DNA of 20,309 nt, taken from the IMG/VR virus record IMGVR_UViG_3300036832_000370, positions 1-20,309 of that record, one strand, 5' to 3'. Shown one piece after another: positions 5,771 to 12,646 of the stretch (positions are counted from its first letter, which is position 1; each line of letters opens with the position of its first letter). Below the pieces are notes generated by a model. It did not search any database and was not told the origin of the DNA. It saw only the letters and a program-made list of their open reading frames with translations. The translations under genes were made by a program, and so were the position numbers. The stretch comes from a virus.

Positions 5771-8370
5771 GGCCCATTATTTCCCGCTGTTCCGCCTGTG
5801 CCATCCGGCGGTGCGAGCGCGTTGTGGCGGGCGATCATCATGTCGTTGATGCGCTGCACCGTCTGGTGGCGGATGTCGTTCGTCCGCGCCGCCCCCTCCG
5901 CCAGCTTCGCCTCGTCGACCGCCGCCTTCGCCTGCTTGCTCCTGAGATCGGCCGCCGCGTGCGCCCCGGCCATCGCCAGCACCTTCGGATCGATCAACCC
6001 GGCGTTCAGCGCGTCGATCAGCGGCTGGCCGTAACGCGCCACCGCCGACCGCTGCAACACATACTCGCCAGGCTTCGCCGTGATGAACCCATCGTCCGGA
6101 CCCGCCGGGTTTGGCCCCGCCATGGGCGTCACCGGCGAAGATGGCCCAGGCGAAAGCGTGCTCTGGATCGGGCCACCCGTGGCATACGTGCCGGGGAACT
6201 GCCCCAGAACCTCAATCCCCGGCGACTGGTTGAGGTTGCCCTGATCGACGCCGGGCATGGGATAGCCTTGATCCGCATAGAACGGCGCGACCATACCGGG
6301 ATCGGTGAACCGGTTGGCTGGCGGCAACCGGTCGTGGAAGTCGCGCGGCGGCGCCACCCGCTGCACCAACCCACCGCTCGCATGCGGCCCGCCCATCGCC
6401 ATCTGAACGTCCGGGGGCACCACAGTCCCCGGAGCGGACGGCGGGTCAGGCGGCGCCGACATGTCCACGAACCCCTGATGCATGTCCGCGATGTGATGCA
6501 CGCTCGCGTGCTGCCGCTCCTTGGCCAGCGCGAAGTCCGCCGCCGCCTTGCCCTGCTGCGCCGTGATGTCCGCCTGCGCCTTGTCCTGCGCCATCTTCTG
6601 CACGACCTGCTGCTGCTGCGCCGCCGCCTGCTGATGCTCCTTGAGCTGCTGCAGAAGCTGGTCCTTGTTCCGCAGATTGCTCGCCGCGATCAGGATCTCC
6701 GGCGGAATGAGCCCCGGCTGCGTGCCGGCCAGCTGGATCAGCACCTGGAACTGCTCGGCCTGGATCGATGGCACATCAATCCCCTCCTCGATCGTGATGT
6801 CGATGTCCATGGCACCGATGTCGTTCTCGACCCGGATCACCTGCTCGAGGCGCGGATCGCCCGGCACGATCTGCAGCCGCTGCATCGCCACCGCGCGCTG
6901 CTGCTCGGGCATCGCCGCCAGTTCGTCCATCAGGCGCACCGGCTGGTTGATCCCAACATACTTCGTCGTTCCGAGATCGTCGGTGATCCGCACCCACCGC
7001 CCCGCCGTCCAGTATTGCCGCGCCGCCATCCACGCAATCGCATAGACCTTGCGCGACCACAGCCGCAGCGCGTCGGCGATCGGCTCGTTCTGCGCCGAAC
7101 CGCCCGCCTGCTGCGCCAGGATCGCGCGCCCGCTCAGTTCCCTCGGATCGCTGCCGGACATCGAGGCGTTCGGCCCACTGGCCTGCATCTCAGCCGTCGC
7201 GTGCTGCAACAACTTGAACTGCCCCTCCGCCAGCTGCGCGCCGTCGGCGATCTCGAACTTGAATCCGGGGTTCACGACGACCATGCCGTCCGGCCGCGCG
7301 ATCTCACGCCGCGCCTTGTCAACGTCCGTCACCGCCCCGTCTTCCAACACCACCTGCTTGACCGACAGCAGGTGCAGCGCCTTGCTGCGCCGCTTGTTGA
7401 TCTCGTCCTGTTCGCTGATCAGGTCACGAACCATCCCGAAACGATTGTTCTCGCGGTCGATGTAGGCCGATGCCATGACCAGTCCGGACGCGCTCTTACC
7501 GCGGTCGTCCAGAAACGGCGAGCGCATCGGCTCGGCCAGGAACCCGACGCGCGTCAGCGTCGCGGTCCACCAGACGTTCCTCTCGTCCCAATGCACCTGC
7601 ACCACGCGCACGCGCTCGCGGCGGCTGTCGGTCCATACCACCGCGTCCGGCCGGTCGCCGTAGCCGCCATACACGCCGGCGTTGCTCGAGAACGTGTCGC
7701 TGATCAGATCCCGCGCCTCAGGCCACATCTCAACGGCCTGGTCACGATCCATCCAGATCACGATCCCTTTGTATCGCGCGTCGCTGAAGTCCCAACGCCG
7801 CGAATGGATGTCCCAGAACAAACGGTCATACGGCACCTGCGTGATCGTGATGTCCGCACCACCTTTGCCATCATCCTCAAGCCCCAGTTCAGCGCCGCCG
7901 ACGCCCTCGACCAGCAGGTTCTCGTAAACAGCGCTGCGGATCACCGGAAAGTCGTTGTCGTCAGCGATGTACCGTAACCCCTGCGTCGCCGCGTCGGCCT
8001 TGTCGTCGTCCGACGGGTTACGGCTAAACGCCTTCGGGTCGGTGCGGCTCTTGCGCTCCAACCCGCACATCAGTTGCACCTTCCGGCTACAGTAGTTGAT
8101 CGTCACGTCGGGTTGGCCGCGCAGCTTCAGCGCGGCCAGTTCGTCGCTCGTCCACTGGTAGCCCGAGACATAGTCGCGATCCCGCTGCGACAGCCGCCGC
8201 CCGTCCGTCGTCGTCAACTCACACTCCTCGAACCAGCGGACCAGTTTGGCGTGCAGTTCGTCGAGATCGCGGGGATACACGCCAGGATCAGCACCCGGAC
8301 CCGGCTGAGGCCGGCTTGCCTCGGCGGCCTCGGGCGAAGTCGGCGGATCGGGGTAAAGCGCCTGGCTCAT
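5767..8370 (-). CDS. Portal protein, P22 type, with long C-terminal extension (867 aa)
   Basis: ATG 8370 overlaps the upstream stop (ATGA). Residues 1-30 are Pro-rich. The portal core follows: D-DYVSGYQW at about 66-73, a QPDVTINYCSRKVQLMCG segment (86-103), then a long body with the clip and stem region, including VRDLISEQDEINKRRSKALH (314-333), where portal subunits line the DNA channel. A Gln/Ala-rich helical stretch (572-620) resembles the barrel. About 225 further residues are Pro/Gly-rich and contain DGFITAKPGEYVLQ near 770, a motif also met in other phage virion proteins. The portal is the dodecameric DNA gate at one head vertex and docks the terminase. Size and order (terminase, portal, scaffold, capsid) agree. 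The assignment to the P22 branch is from pattern. Confidence 0.87.
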   Translation of the reverse strand: MSQALYPDPPTSPEAAEASRPQPGPGADPGVYPRDLDELHAKLVRWFEECELTTTDGRRLSQRDRDYVSGYQWTSDELAALKLRGQPDVTINYCSRKVQLMCGLERKSRTDPKAFSRNPSDDDKADAATQGLRYIADDNDFPVIRSAVYENLLVEGVGGAELGLEDDGKGGADITITQVPYDRLFWDIHSRRWDFSDARYKGIVIWMDRDQAVEMWPEARDLISDTFSSNAGVYGGYGDRPDAVVWTDSRRERVRVVQVHWDERNVWWTATLTRVGFLAEPMRSPFLDDRGKSASGLVMASAYIDRENNRFGMVRDLISEQDEINKRRSKALHLLSVKQVVLEDGAVTDVDKARREIARPDGMVVVNPGFKFEIADGAQLAEGQFKLLQHATAEMQASGPNASMSGSDPRELSGRAILAQQAGGSAQNEPIADALRLWSRKVYAIAWMAARQYWTAGRWVRITDDLGTTKYVGINQPVRLMDELAAMPEQQRAVAMQRLQIVPGDPRLEQVIRVENDIGAMDIDITIEEGIDVPSIQAEQFQVLIQLAGTQPGLIPPEILIAASNLRNKDQLLQQLKEHQQAAAQQQQVVQKMAQDKAQADITAQQGKAAADFALAKERQHASVHHIADMHQGFVDMSAPPDPPSAPGTVVPPDVQMAMGGPHASGGLVQRVAPPRDFHDRLPPANRFTDPGMVAPFYADQGYPMPGVDQGNLNQSPGIEVLGQFPGTYATGGPIQSTLSPGPSSPVTPMAGPNPAGPDDGFITAKPGEYVLQRSAVARYGQPLIDALNAGLIDPKVLAMAGAHAAADLRSKQAKAAVDEAKLAEGAARTNDIRHQTVQRINDMMIARHNALAPPDGTGGTAGNNGP

Positions 8371-8603
8371 TGCTGCCGCCTCCGTTTCAGCCCGCTTAAT
8401 TTTCTGTGATCGGCCATGATTTGCTTCGCGGTAAGTTTCGCTCCCGCCAAACCCAAGGGCGCCATCAGGATGTCAACAATCAGGTTGATCTGTTCCGGAG
8501 TAGCCTGCTTCACATCGTCACAGCCCATCAGTTTCAGGAGGCGAGCAGTGAGTTCGAGGCCCTCATTATAACCGTAGAGCAATGCCTCATCGTCGTCCTT
8601 CAT
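8367..8603 (-). CDS. Small hypothetical protein before portal (78 aa)
   Basis: The gene starts at ATG 8603 within an ATGA overlap and ends in an ATGA overlap with the portal start. The product is acidic at the N-terminus (MKDDDEALLYGYNEGLELTA), helical in the middle (ATPEQINLIVDILMAPL) and strongly basic at the end (KLSGLKRRRQQ). No family is recognised. The helices and a charged tail would suit a small protein that binds a partner or DNA during packaging, but this is speculation. Precise coupling to both neighbours makes it a confident gene. Confidence 0.82.
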   Translation of the reverse strand: MKDDDEALLYGYNEGLELTARLLKLMGCDDVKQATPEQINLIVDILMAPLGLAGAKLTAKQIMADHRKLSGLKRRRQQ

Positions 8604-8878
8604 GTGATTGGCCTTTTACGTTCGTCTTCCAGCGCCGCCGCCATGACAACCCTTACCCAACCCTCAAGAGCCGCGATGCGCTCCTGGTAATTGCCCCAGC
8701 TGGCATAGTACGCATTCTCGTCAATCAACTCCGCCCACTTGCGGGGATCAGCACCGAGTTCATCCGCGAACTGTGCTCGCAACGCGTCCCAATCCCCGCC
8801 CGTCGCCCGCAGTGTCCGCTGAAGTTCAGTGTTGCGTCTGCTCCAGTAACCGGGCGGCCGCGGTGGCGCCTCGCTCAT
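8600..8878 (-). CDS. Small hypothetical protein, terminase-portal interval (92 aa)
   Basis: ATG 8878 and the stop at 8600 both lie in ATGA overlaps with neighbours. The sequence is helical and Trp-rich (for example GYWSRRNTEL, GDWDALRAQF, RKWAELIDENAYYASWGNY), and it ends AALEDERKRPIT. That ending resembles the upstream 68-aa protein, which ends ARADERKRPVP after a similar W-(L/V)R helix, so the two may be partial paralogues. No domain is recognised. Position between terminase and portal suggests a packaging or head-assembly accessory. Confidence 0.82.
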   Translation of the reverse strand: MSEAPPRPPGYWSRRNTELQRTLRATGGDWDALRAQFADELGADPRKWAELIDENAYYASWGNYQERIAALEGWVRVVMAAALEDERKRPIT

Positions 8879-9081
8879 GGCACCGGCCTCTTGCGCTCGT
8901 CCGCCCGCGCCGCCTGCATCGCATCATCCAGCAGCGAACGCAGCCACTCACGATCCAACGTGAAGCCCGGAGTGCCGGCCGCACGCGCCAGCGCCGCGTC
9001 CGTCCATATGTCAACGTCAGCACCCGCCAGACGCAGAAACTCAGCCCCCGTCATCGTGCCAAAGTCAGGCTTCTCGCTCAT
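8875..9081 (-). CDS. Small hypothetical protein after the large terminase (68 aa)
   Basis: ATG 9081 overlaps the terminase stop (ATGA). The product begins MSEKPDFGTMTGAEFLRLAG, continues with a helical core (DIWTDAALARAAG) and ends in DREWLRSLLDDAMQAARADERKRPVP-type sequence, whose last residues match the next gene's C-terminus. Two consecutive small proteins with the DERKRP ending suggest duplication. Function is unknown. The gene is supported by overlap on both sides and by its place inside an otherwise continuous coding block. Confidence 0.8.
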   Translation of the reverse strand: MSEKPDFGTMTGAEFLRLAGADVDIWTDAALARAAGTPGFTLDREWLRSLLDDAMQAARADERKRPVP

Positions 9082-10511
9082 GCGATCCTCCAGTCCCGCG
9101 TTTCGCCGCCGTCACGATTGAAAGCTTCGTTCCAGGAATCGCGGATCGGGACGACCGTCGCATCTCTGACGTAGGGCCTGCTCATAAGCCCGTATCTTAC
9201 GCTGTCGCAACAATGATCTTCCGACTCCGTATCTATATCCTCTGCTCGATGCGCGTCATGTTGCATCGCGGGAAGTGTGCGGATCGTGTGAACCGACGTC
9301 GCGAAGAACACCACCATCGGCCGCCCGTCCCCATCACCGACAAGCCGCGCCCTGACCTGATCCCAGCCGCCCATCGCGCCACGCCCCGGCACGCGCTTGT
9401 TGTCCGCCGGGCGCCAGATCACGCGCCGCTGCGACATCCGCTGCGCGATGCTCGGCCCGCCGTCCTCAGCGAAGATCGCCGGATCAGCCACCCCGGTGAT
9501 CACGCCCGTCGGCGTCGGATCATCCCGCTCCAGCGCCTTGATCGCGTCGGCCACCTGCTCAGCCGTCATCCGCAGCCCAACGTTCGGCTCGCCCGGCTTC
9601 ATGCCGTAGTACTCCCTGTAATTGACCAGACAGCCGCGCGCGAACTCGGGGAGGCTGCCGTCGCTCACCGCCCACCACTGACAGGCGAACGGCCGGGCAC
9701 TGCCCCAATCGAACGAGCGGAACCGCGCCCAGTGCTCCGGAAGCGCGCGAGGAGACACCACGTGCCGGGCACTGTCCCACTCGCTGAAGAACGCTCCCGC
9801 AACGACCGACCAATCACCGAACAACCAGGCTCGGACGAGTTCTGGCGAGCCGGATGCCTTGAGGCGCTGGACGTAGTCCTCGCCCAGATACGCGTTGTCG
9901 GTGACGCGGGAGGGTATGAATATCCGCTCAAGCCCGCTGTCCTGGTCGACGATCTTGTGCCATCCCAGCGGCGCCGGATCGATGTAACGGGCACGCACCC
10001 AGCCGTGGCCTGGACCGCCCGGATTGCCCGTGAGGCGCATGCCGACCGGCACGCCCGCGCCGGAACGCAGCGTCGCCATGAGTTTCATGATCGGCGCCGG
10101 GCTCGGGAAGTTGCCAACTTCCTCGATGTAAACGCGGGTCAGACTTTGTCCTTGATACGCCTCGGCGTCAGCGTCGCGGTCGAGGTAAGCGTAGGTGATG
10201 CGCGCGCCGTTCGGCATCGTGAAACGCATCGGGTTATATGTCGCCGTCGCGCCGACCCGGCTGTAGATCATGCGCGCCCGCTCGAACGTCTCCAGCAACT
10301 CCGTCCGCGTGCGCCTGACCATCAGACCGATCGCGTCGGGGCCGTAGGTCGCGGCATGCGTCGCCCATTCGCCGATCACCGCGTCCGTCTTGCCGCCGCC
10401 GCGACTGCCGCCGAAGAACGTTTCAAACACCGGGCACGCGATGAATGATTTCTGCGGACCAGGCTGCGGTTCCCATGCGGTCGGGCGGTCATCGGCGAGG
10501 GTTGCGCTCAT
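9078..10511 (-). CDS. terL: Terminase large subunit (477 aa)
   Basis: The start is ATG 10511 (MSATLADDRPTAW), inside an ATGA overlap with the upstream gene. A frame that extends to 11111 crosses regulatory DNA and a plus-strand gene and is rejected. The N-terminal ATPase has Walker A GGSRGGGKT at residues 34-42 and Walker B RVYIEEVGNF at 126-135. A TGNPGGPGH segment lies at about 161-169. The C-terminal RNase H-like nuclease shows the acidic residues D268 (FDWG), D343 (VADPAIF) and D436 (CCDSVRYGLM). Length is usual for the family. The protein cuts concatemeric DNA and drives it into the prohead through the portal. No classical small subunit was recognised; the gene just upstream and the DUF5681-like gene at 11766 are candidates. 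Confidence 0.95.
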   Translation of the reverse strand: MSATLADDRPTAWEPQPGPQKSFIACPVFETFFGGSRGGGKTDAVIGEWATHAATYGPDAIGLMVRRTRTELLETFERARMIYSRVGATATYNPMRFTMPNGARITYAYLDRDADAEAYQGQSLTRVYIEEVGNFPSPAPIMKLMATLRSGAGVPVGMRLTGNPGGPGHGWVRARYIDPAPLGWHKIVDQDSGLERIFIPSRVTDNAYLGEDYVQRLKASGSPELVRAWLFGDWSVVAGAFFSEWDSARHVVSPRALPEHWARFRSFDWGSARPFACQWWAVSDGSLPEFARGCLVNYREYYGMKPGEPNVGLRMTAEQVADAIKALERDDPTPTGVITGVADPAIFAEDGGPSIAQRMSQRRVIWRPADNKRVPGRGAMGGWDQVRARLVGDGDGRPMVVFFATSVHTIRTLPAMQHDAHRAEDIDTESEDHCCDSVRYGLMSRPYVRDATVVPIRDSWNEAFNRDGGETRDWRIA

Positions 10512-10777
10512 TCCTCGCTCGGGTCGCGCGGCGGCCATCCGGGTGTGCCCAACGCATCCCTGGCGATCTTGCCTACGCCCTCGACGGCGTGGCGCATGGC
10601 ATGGGCCGACAGCCGGTCCAGCGTCATGCCATTGGCCGTCAGGACAGCGTGTGCCCGCGCCAGATACGCGGCATCCGGCTCGGGGAACACTGACAGCGGA
10701 TAAGCCTCGGACCAGCGCGCTATGCTGTGCAGCGCCGCTTCCATGCGCTCGCGATCGCAATCGCAATCGCGGATCAT
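10508..10777 (-). CDS. Hypothetical protein upstream of terL (89 aa), possible small terminase
   Basis: The stop lies in an ATGA overlap with terL. The start is uncertain. ATG 10777 gives MIRDCDCDRERMEAALHSIA; GTG 10852 would add 25 residues encoded by DNA full of TGTCC repeats, and ATG 10744 is also possible. None has a clear ribosome-binding site. The core ARWSEAYPLSVFPEPD, followed by a helix and LTANGMTLDRLSAHAMRHAV, recalls a small protein common in alphaproteobacterial phages and prophages that has no known function, as far as remembered. Its place directly before the large terminase makes a small-terminase or packaging role possible, but no HTH is visible. Confidence 0.75.
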   Translation of the reverse strand: MIRDCDCDRERMEAALHSIARWSEAYPLSVFPEPDAAYLARAHAVLTANGMTLDRLSAHAMRHAVEGVGKIARDALGTPGWPPRDPSEE

Positions 10778-10814
10778 AACGTAGCCGCAACCGACATGCG
10801 TGATACGCCCGCTT

Positions 10815-10917
10815 CTGTCCGTAAACGGTGTCCGTTGCAAACGTCTGTCCACAATGCCGTTTTGCTATATTCCGGACATGGTAAATCCACCTGTCCGTAT
10901 ACGCTCGTTTTTGGACA
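10815..10917. promoter_or_regulatory. Cluster of six TGTCC(G/A) half-sites in the divergent region
   Basis: TGTCCGT occurs at 10816-10822 and 10829-10835, TGTCCA at 10846-10851, the inverse CGGACA at 10873-10878, TGTCCGTA at 10892-10899 and inverse GGACA at 10913-10917. CTGTCCGTAWACG appears twice (10815-10827, 10891-10903). CGGACA and TGTCCG at 10873-10897 form an inverted pair. The cluster lies between the leftward terminase genes and the rightward cassette, so it may be an operator for divergent transcription; TATATT (10866-10871) could be part of a promoter. Confidence 0.5.
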
Positions 10918-10941
10918 CCCCACTGTTGTGTTAGTTGCCGC

Positions 10942-11001
10942 GTTTCGCACCGGGCGAAACATGCCTGCCATGCGTTCATGGCACTGGTTTCGCACCGGGC
11001 G
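10942..11001. repeat. Two direct copies of GTTTCGCACCGGGCG
   Basis: A 15-bp sequence is repeated exactly at 10942-10956 and 10987-11001, 45 bp apart start to start. The first copy continues to AAAC, so it also forms an inverted repeat (GTTTCGC and GCGAAAC). Both lie upstream of the plus-strand cassette starting at 11047, where they could bind a regulator. CATATT at 11008-11013 right after the second copy could serve as a -10 element, though no good -35 is seen. Confidence 0.5.
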
Positions 11002-11046
11002 GAATGGCATATTGTCGTCATCGAAACACACAACGGAGTGACGAAC

Positions 11047-11325
11047 ATGACCAACACCAACATGCCGAAGCTTTCCAACCGGGCACAAAAGGCCCTCGAC
11101 GTTCTGGCCAACGGCGGCCGCTTTGTGAACCGGCTGGAACGGAACAGCTACACCGGCCGCGAGCAGTTCCAGAAGAGGCTGCTGGCTGATGGCCGCTGGG
11201 GTTCGGTTGTTTCCGGCATCGGCCACGCAGCGTTCCATGAGCTCGATCGGGCCGGGTTTCTTGCTTACGCGCCCGGCGAGTGGACCAGCGTGACTGAGGT
11301 TTACAAGCTGAGGACAGCGGCCTGA
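11047..11325 (+). CDS. Hypothetical protein, possibly winged-helix-like (92 aa), first gene of plus-strand cassette
   Basis: ATG 11047 is preceded by GGAG at about 8 nt (ACGGAGTGACGAAC). An in-frame extension to 10978 runs back through the repeat region and is not used. The sequence begins MTNTNMPKLSNRAQKALDVL and has helices and a turn (NGGRFVNRLE, SYTGREQFQKRLL), then FHELDRAGFLAYAPGEW, which resembles the recognition helix plus wing of small DNA-binding proteins. That likeness is weak and only suggestive. The gene is on the opposite strand to all neighbours within 5 kb apart from its two followers, so it probably belongs to a separately transcribed cassette. Confidence 0.72.
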   Translation: MTNTNMPKLSNRAQKALDVLANGGRFVNRLERNSYTGREQFQKRLLADGRWGSVVSGIGHAAFHELDRAGFLAYAPGEWTSVTEVYKLRTAA

Positions 11326-11361
11326 CAGCCGCTTCCCCCACCCCACACCGGAGACACCGAC

Positions 11362-11583
11362 ATGAGCAACACGATCACTGTCCAGAACCCATGGAGCAAA
11401 GCAATCCACCATGTCGATGTTACGGACATGACGCAAAACCGCCTCGATGCCCTCGTAATGCTGATGGACGACGATATTCGGGAAGAGCTTTGCTACGAAG
11501 GCCACGCGACGCCTGGCGCTTTCTTCGCCGCTTACGCTGATCGCGTCGGCATGGAAGCCGCTGGCGCGATCTGGCACGCCTGA
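11362..11583 (+). CDS. Hypothetical acidic protein (73 aa), second gene of plus-strand cassette
   Basis: ATG 11362 has a good Shine-Dalgarno (CCGGAGACACCGAC before ATG). Its stop overlaps the next start by one base (TGATG). The C-terminal part contains LMDDDIREELCYEGHATPGAFFAAYADRVG in separate helices, a pattern that recalls small plasmid and phage proteins with a DD-IRE segment, of unknown function. It carries its own translation signal and follows the 92-aa gene by 36 bp, so the two are probably co-transcribed. Confidence 0.75.
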   Translation: MSNTITVQNPWSKAIHHVDVTDMTQNRLDALVMLMDDDIREELCYEGHATPGAFFAAYADRVGMEAAGAIWHA

Positions 11584-11765
11584 TGGCCCGCCCGCGTCTG
11601 GACCCTGAACGGGTGCTGACGTCGGCCGAGCGCCGCGACCGCAGCCGCGAGAGGCACCGCCAGAGGCTCGAGGCGTGGCGCGCTGCTCTGGAGCGGATCG
11701 CTGAGGCCACCCGGCTGGACGACGCCCGCAAGGCTGCTGTTGAGGCGCTCGCGGCGGGCGACTGA
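11583..11765 (+). CDS. Small Arg-rich helical protein (60 aa), third gene of plus-strand cassette
   Basis: ATG 11583 overlaps the preceding TGA by one base. The sequence starts MARPRLDPERVLTSAERRDR, then continues as a highly charged, single long helix with many Arg, Glu and Ala residues. Short proteins starting with this (R)PRLDPER-LT-AERR pattern are often met in phages and plasmids and may bind nucleic acid; no function is known to me. The stop codon abuts the stop of the opposing minus-strand gene, forming TGATCA at 11763-11768, with no space for a terminator. Confidence 0.68.
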   Translation: MARPRLDPERVLTSAERRDRSRERHRQRLEAWRAALERIAEATRLDDARKAAVEALAAGD

Positions 11766-12143
11766 TCATTTCACCACCGGCGGATCGCGCGGGGCCTCGT
11801 TCAGGGGCTCCGCGTCGATTGTTTTGGGCGCGTAGATCGCCAACCACTGTTCGGTGGTCTCGCAGGCTGCCGGAGCGCGGATGACGTATGACAGCGGATT
11901 TTCCGGATCGCCGCTGATCTGCTGTTTCGGCTTTCCCCAGCCACGGTCGAGCAGCGCGACGGCGGCGGCGACACGCTCACGCGGGCTTTTCAGGGCAGCC
12001 ACGAGCGTTGCGATGGCTTCTTCGGTGTGCGCTCTGGCGAGCGCCTCGATGCCCTTGGCCCGCCCGCCTGGGTTTCCGCTCTTTCCGGGAGCGAAAGTTC
12101 CCGGTCGCCTGCTGACAGCCTGCTGTGAGGATTGTTCGCTCAT
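11766..12143 (-). CDS. DUF5681-like protein, terminase-associated (125 aa)
   Basis: ATG 12143 lies in an ATGA overlap with the upstream zinc-binding gene. The N-terminus (FAPGKSGNPGGRAKG, residues 17-31) is the G-SGNPGGR-K signature of DUF5681-type phage proteins. It is followed by a helical segment (AHTEEAIATLVAALKSPRER, then AAAVALLDRGWGKPKQQIS) that typically completes the family. The family is commonly found near terminases and may act as, or with, a small terminase. Here the plus-strand cassette separates it from terL, which is unusual. The role in packaging is inferred from location and family habit. Confidence 0.78.
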   Translation of the reverse strand: MSEQSSQQAVSRRPGTFAPGKSGNPGGRAKGIEALARAHTEEAIATLVAALKSPRERVAAAVALLDRGWGKPKQQISGDPENPLSYVIRAPAACETTEQWLAIYAPKTIDAEPLNEAPRDPPVVK

Positions 12144-12430
12144 GCGTAGGGGTTCTCGTCGTCGTCAACGCTGACAGCGAGATCGCTGGCTCGCACGCGC
12201 CGCTCTGACTTCACCCTTCGCCCTGGCGCTTTGCATGCGTCACAGCGTCTTCGTGGGCCGGTGAATTTAGATGTTGTCAGGACGACGAAAGGCGAGCCGC
12301 ACGAGGGGCAGACGGTATCCCAGGCGATCAGCGTGATTTCCTCGCCGTTCAGTTTGACATGCTTCTGGGTTGCGATCGGCCGGTAGCGTTGCCCGTCCCA
12401 TTCGATCGCTAAGTCGTCCGGAAGGTTCAT
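12140..12430 (-). CDS. Zinc-binding protein with two CxxC pairs (96 aa)
   Basis: ATG 12430 (MNLPDDLAIEWDGQRYRPIA) is chosen; a TTG at 12442 would add only four residues. No strong Shine-Dalgarno is visible. Residues C41/C44 (CPSCGSPF) and C63/C66 (CDACKAPG) form a probable zinc ribbon, flanked by beta-strand-rich N-terminal sequence and a basic stretch, RRVKSERRVR. Such small zinc proteins usually bind nucleic acid or a protein partner. The gene lies just downstream of the repeat locus and the helicase gene, so a replication accessory role is possible. It is coupled to the DUF5681-like gene by ATGA. Confidence 0.78.
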   Translation of the reverse strand: MNLPDDLAIEWDGQRYRPIATQKHVKLNGEEITLIAWDTVCPSCGSPFVVLTTSKFTGPRRRCDACKAPGRRVKSERRVRASDLAVSVDDDENPYA

Positions 12431-12489
12431 GGCTGGTTGCAACCTACGCTAGAGTATTTCTGGTTGTATTTTTTCATTCCCCTTCCGGT

Positions 12490-12638
12490 AATGCGGCCGA
12501 GATTGCGGCCGAGATCGCGTTTTCCGGGTAGCTGAAACGTAAAAGTTGGCCGCCCGTAGGAAGCGGCCAACTTGTTACGTAGTACCCGGAAAAAACAAGT
12601 TGGCCGCGGACGAATGCGGCCGAGATTGCGGCCGAGAT
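12490..12638. repeat. Symmetric repeat locus, candidate replication origin or centromere
   Basis: A 26-bp sequence occurs twice without mismatch (12490-12515 and 12613-12638); each copy holds two GCGGCCGAGAT units. Between them lie TTTTCCGGGTA (12520-12530) and its inverse TACCCGGAAAA (12583-12593). Inside these, AAGTTGGCCGC (12543-12553) and inverse GCGGCCAACTT (12563-12573) form a hairpin lengthened by ACGTAA (12537-12542) and TTACGT (12575-12580) with one unpaired base. AAGTTGGCCGC recurs at 12597-12607. The order is A-B-C-C'-B'-C-A. It lies 8 bp after the stop of the helicase gene in a non-coding gap, with a nearby ParB-domain gene. Origin, partition-site and terminator functions are all possible. 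Confidence 0.72.
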
Positions 12639-12646
12639 TTGGGGGG

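Noticed and set aside
5581-7977. 798-codon plus-strand open frame
   Set aside because: It is antisense to the portal gene, with Arg/His-rich composition and no domain; the portal frame explains the openness in GC-rich DNA.
9213-10448. 411-codon plus-strand open frame
   Set aside because: It lies opposite the terminase, whose Walker and nuclease motifs are intact; the product is Arg-rich without recognisable features.
10512-11111. 200-residue N-terminal extension of terminase
   Set aside because: It would cross the divergent regulatory region and the start of a plus-strand gene; ATG 10511 in an ATGA overlap gives the normal family length.
10774-11847. 357-codon minus-strand frame
   Set aside because: It is antisense to the three-gene cassette and runs through its promoter region; no domain or start signal.
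12490-12638. CRISPR array
   Set aside because: Only two 26-bp copies with a structured, palindromic interval and no spacer series.
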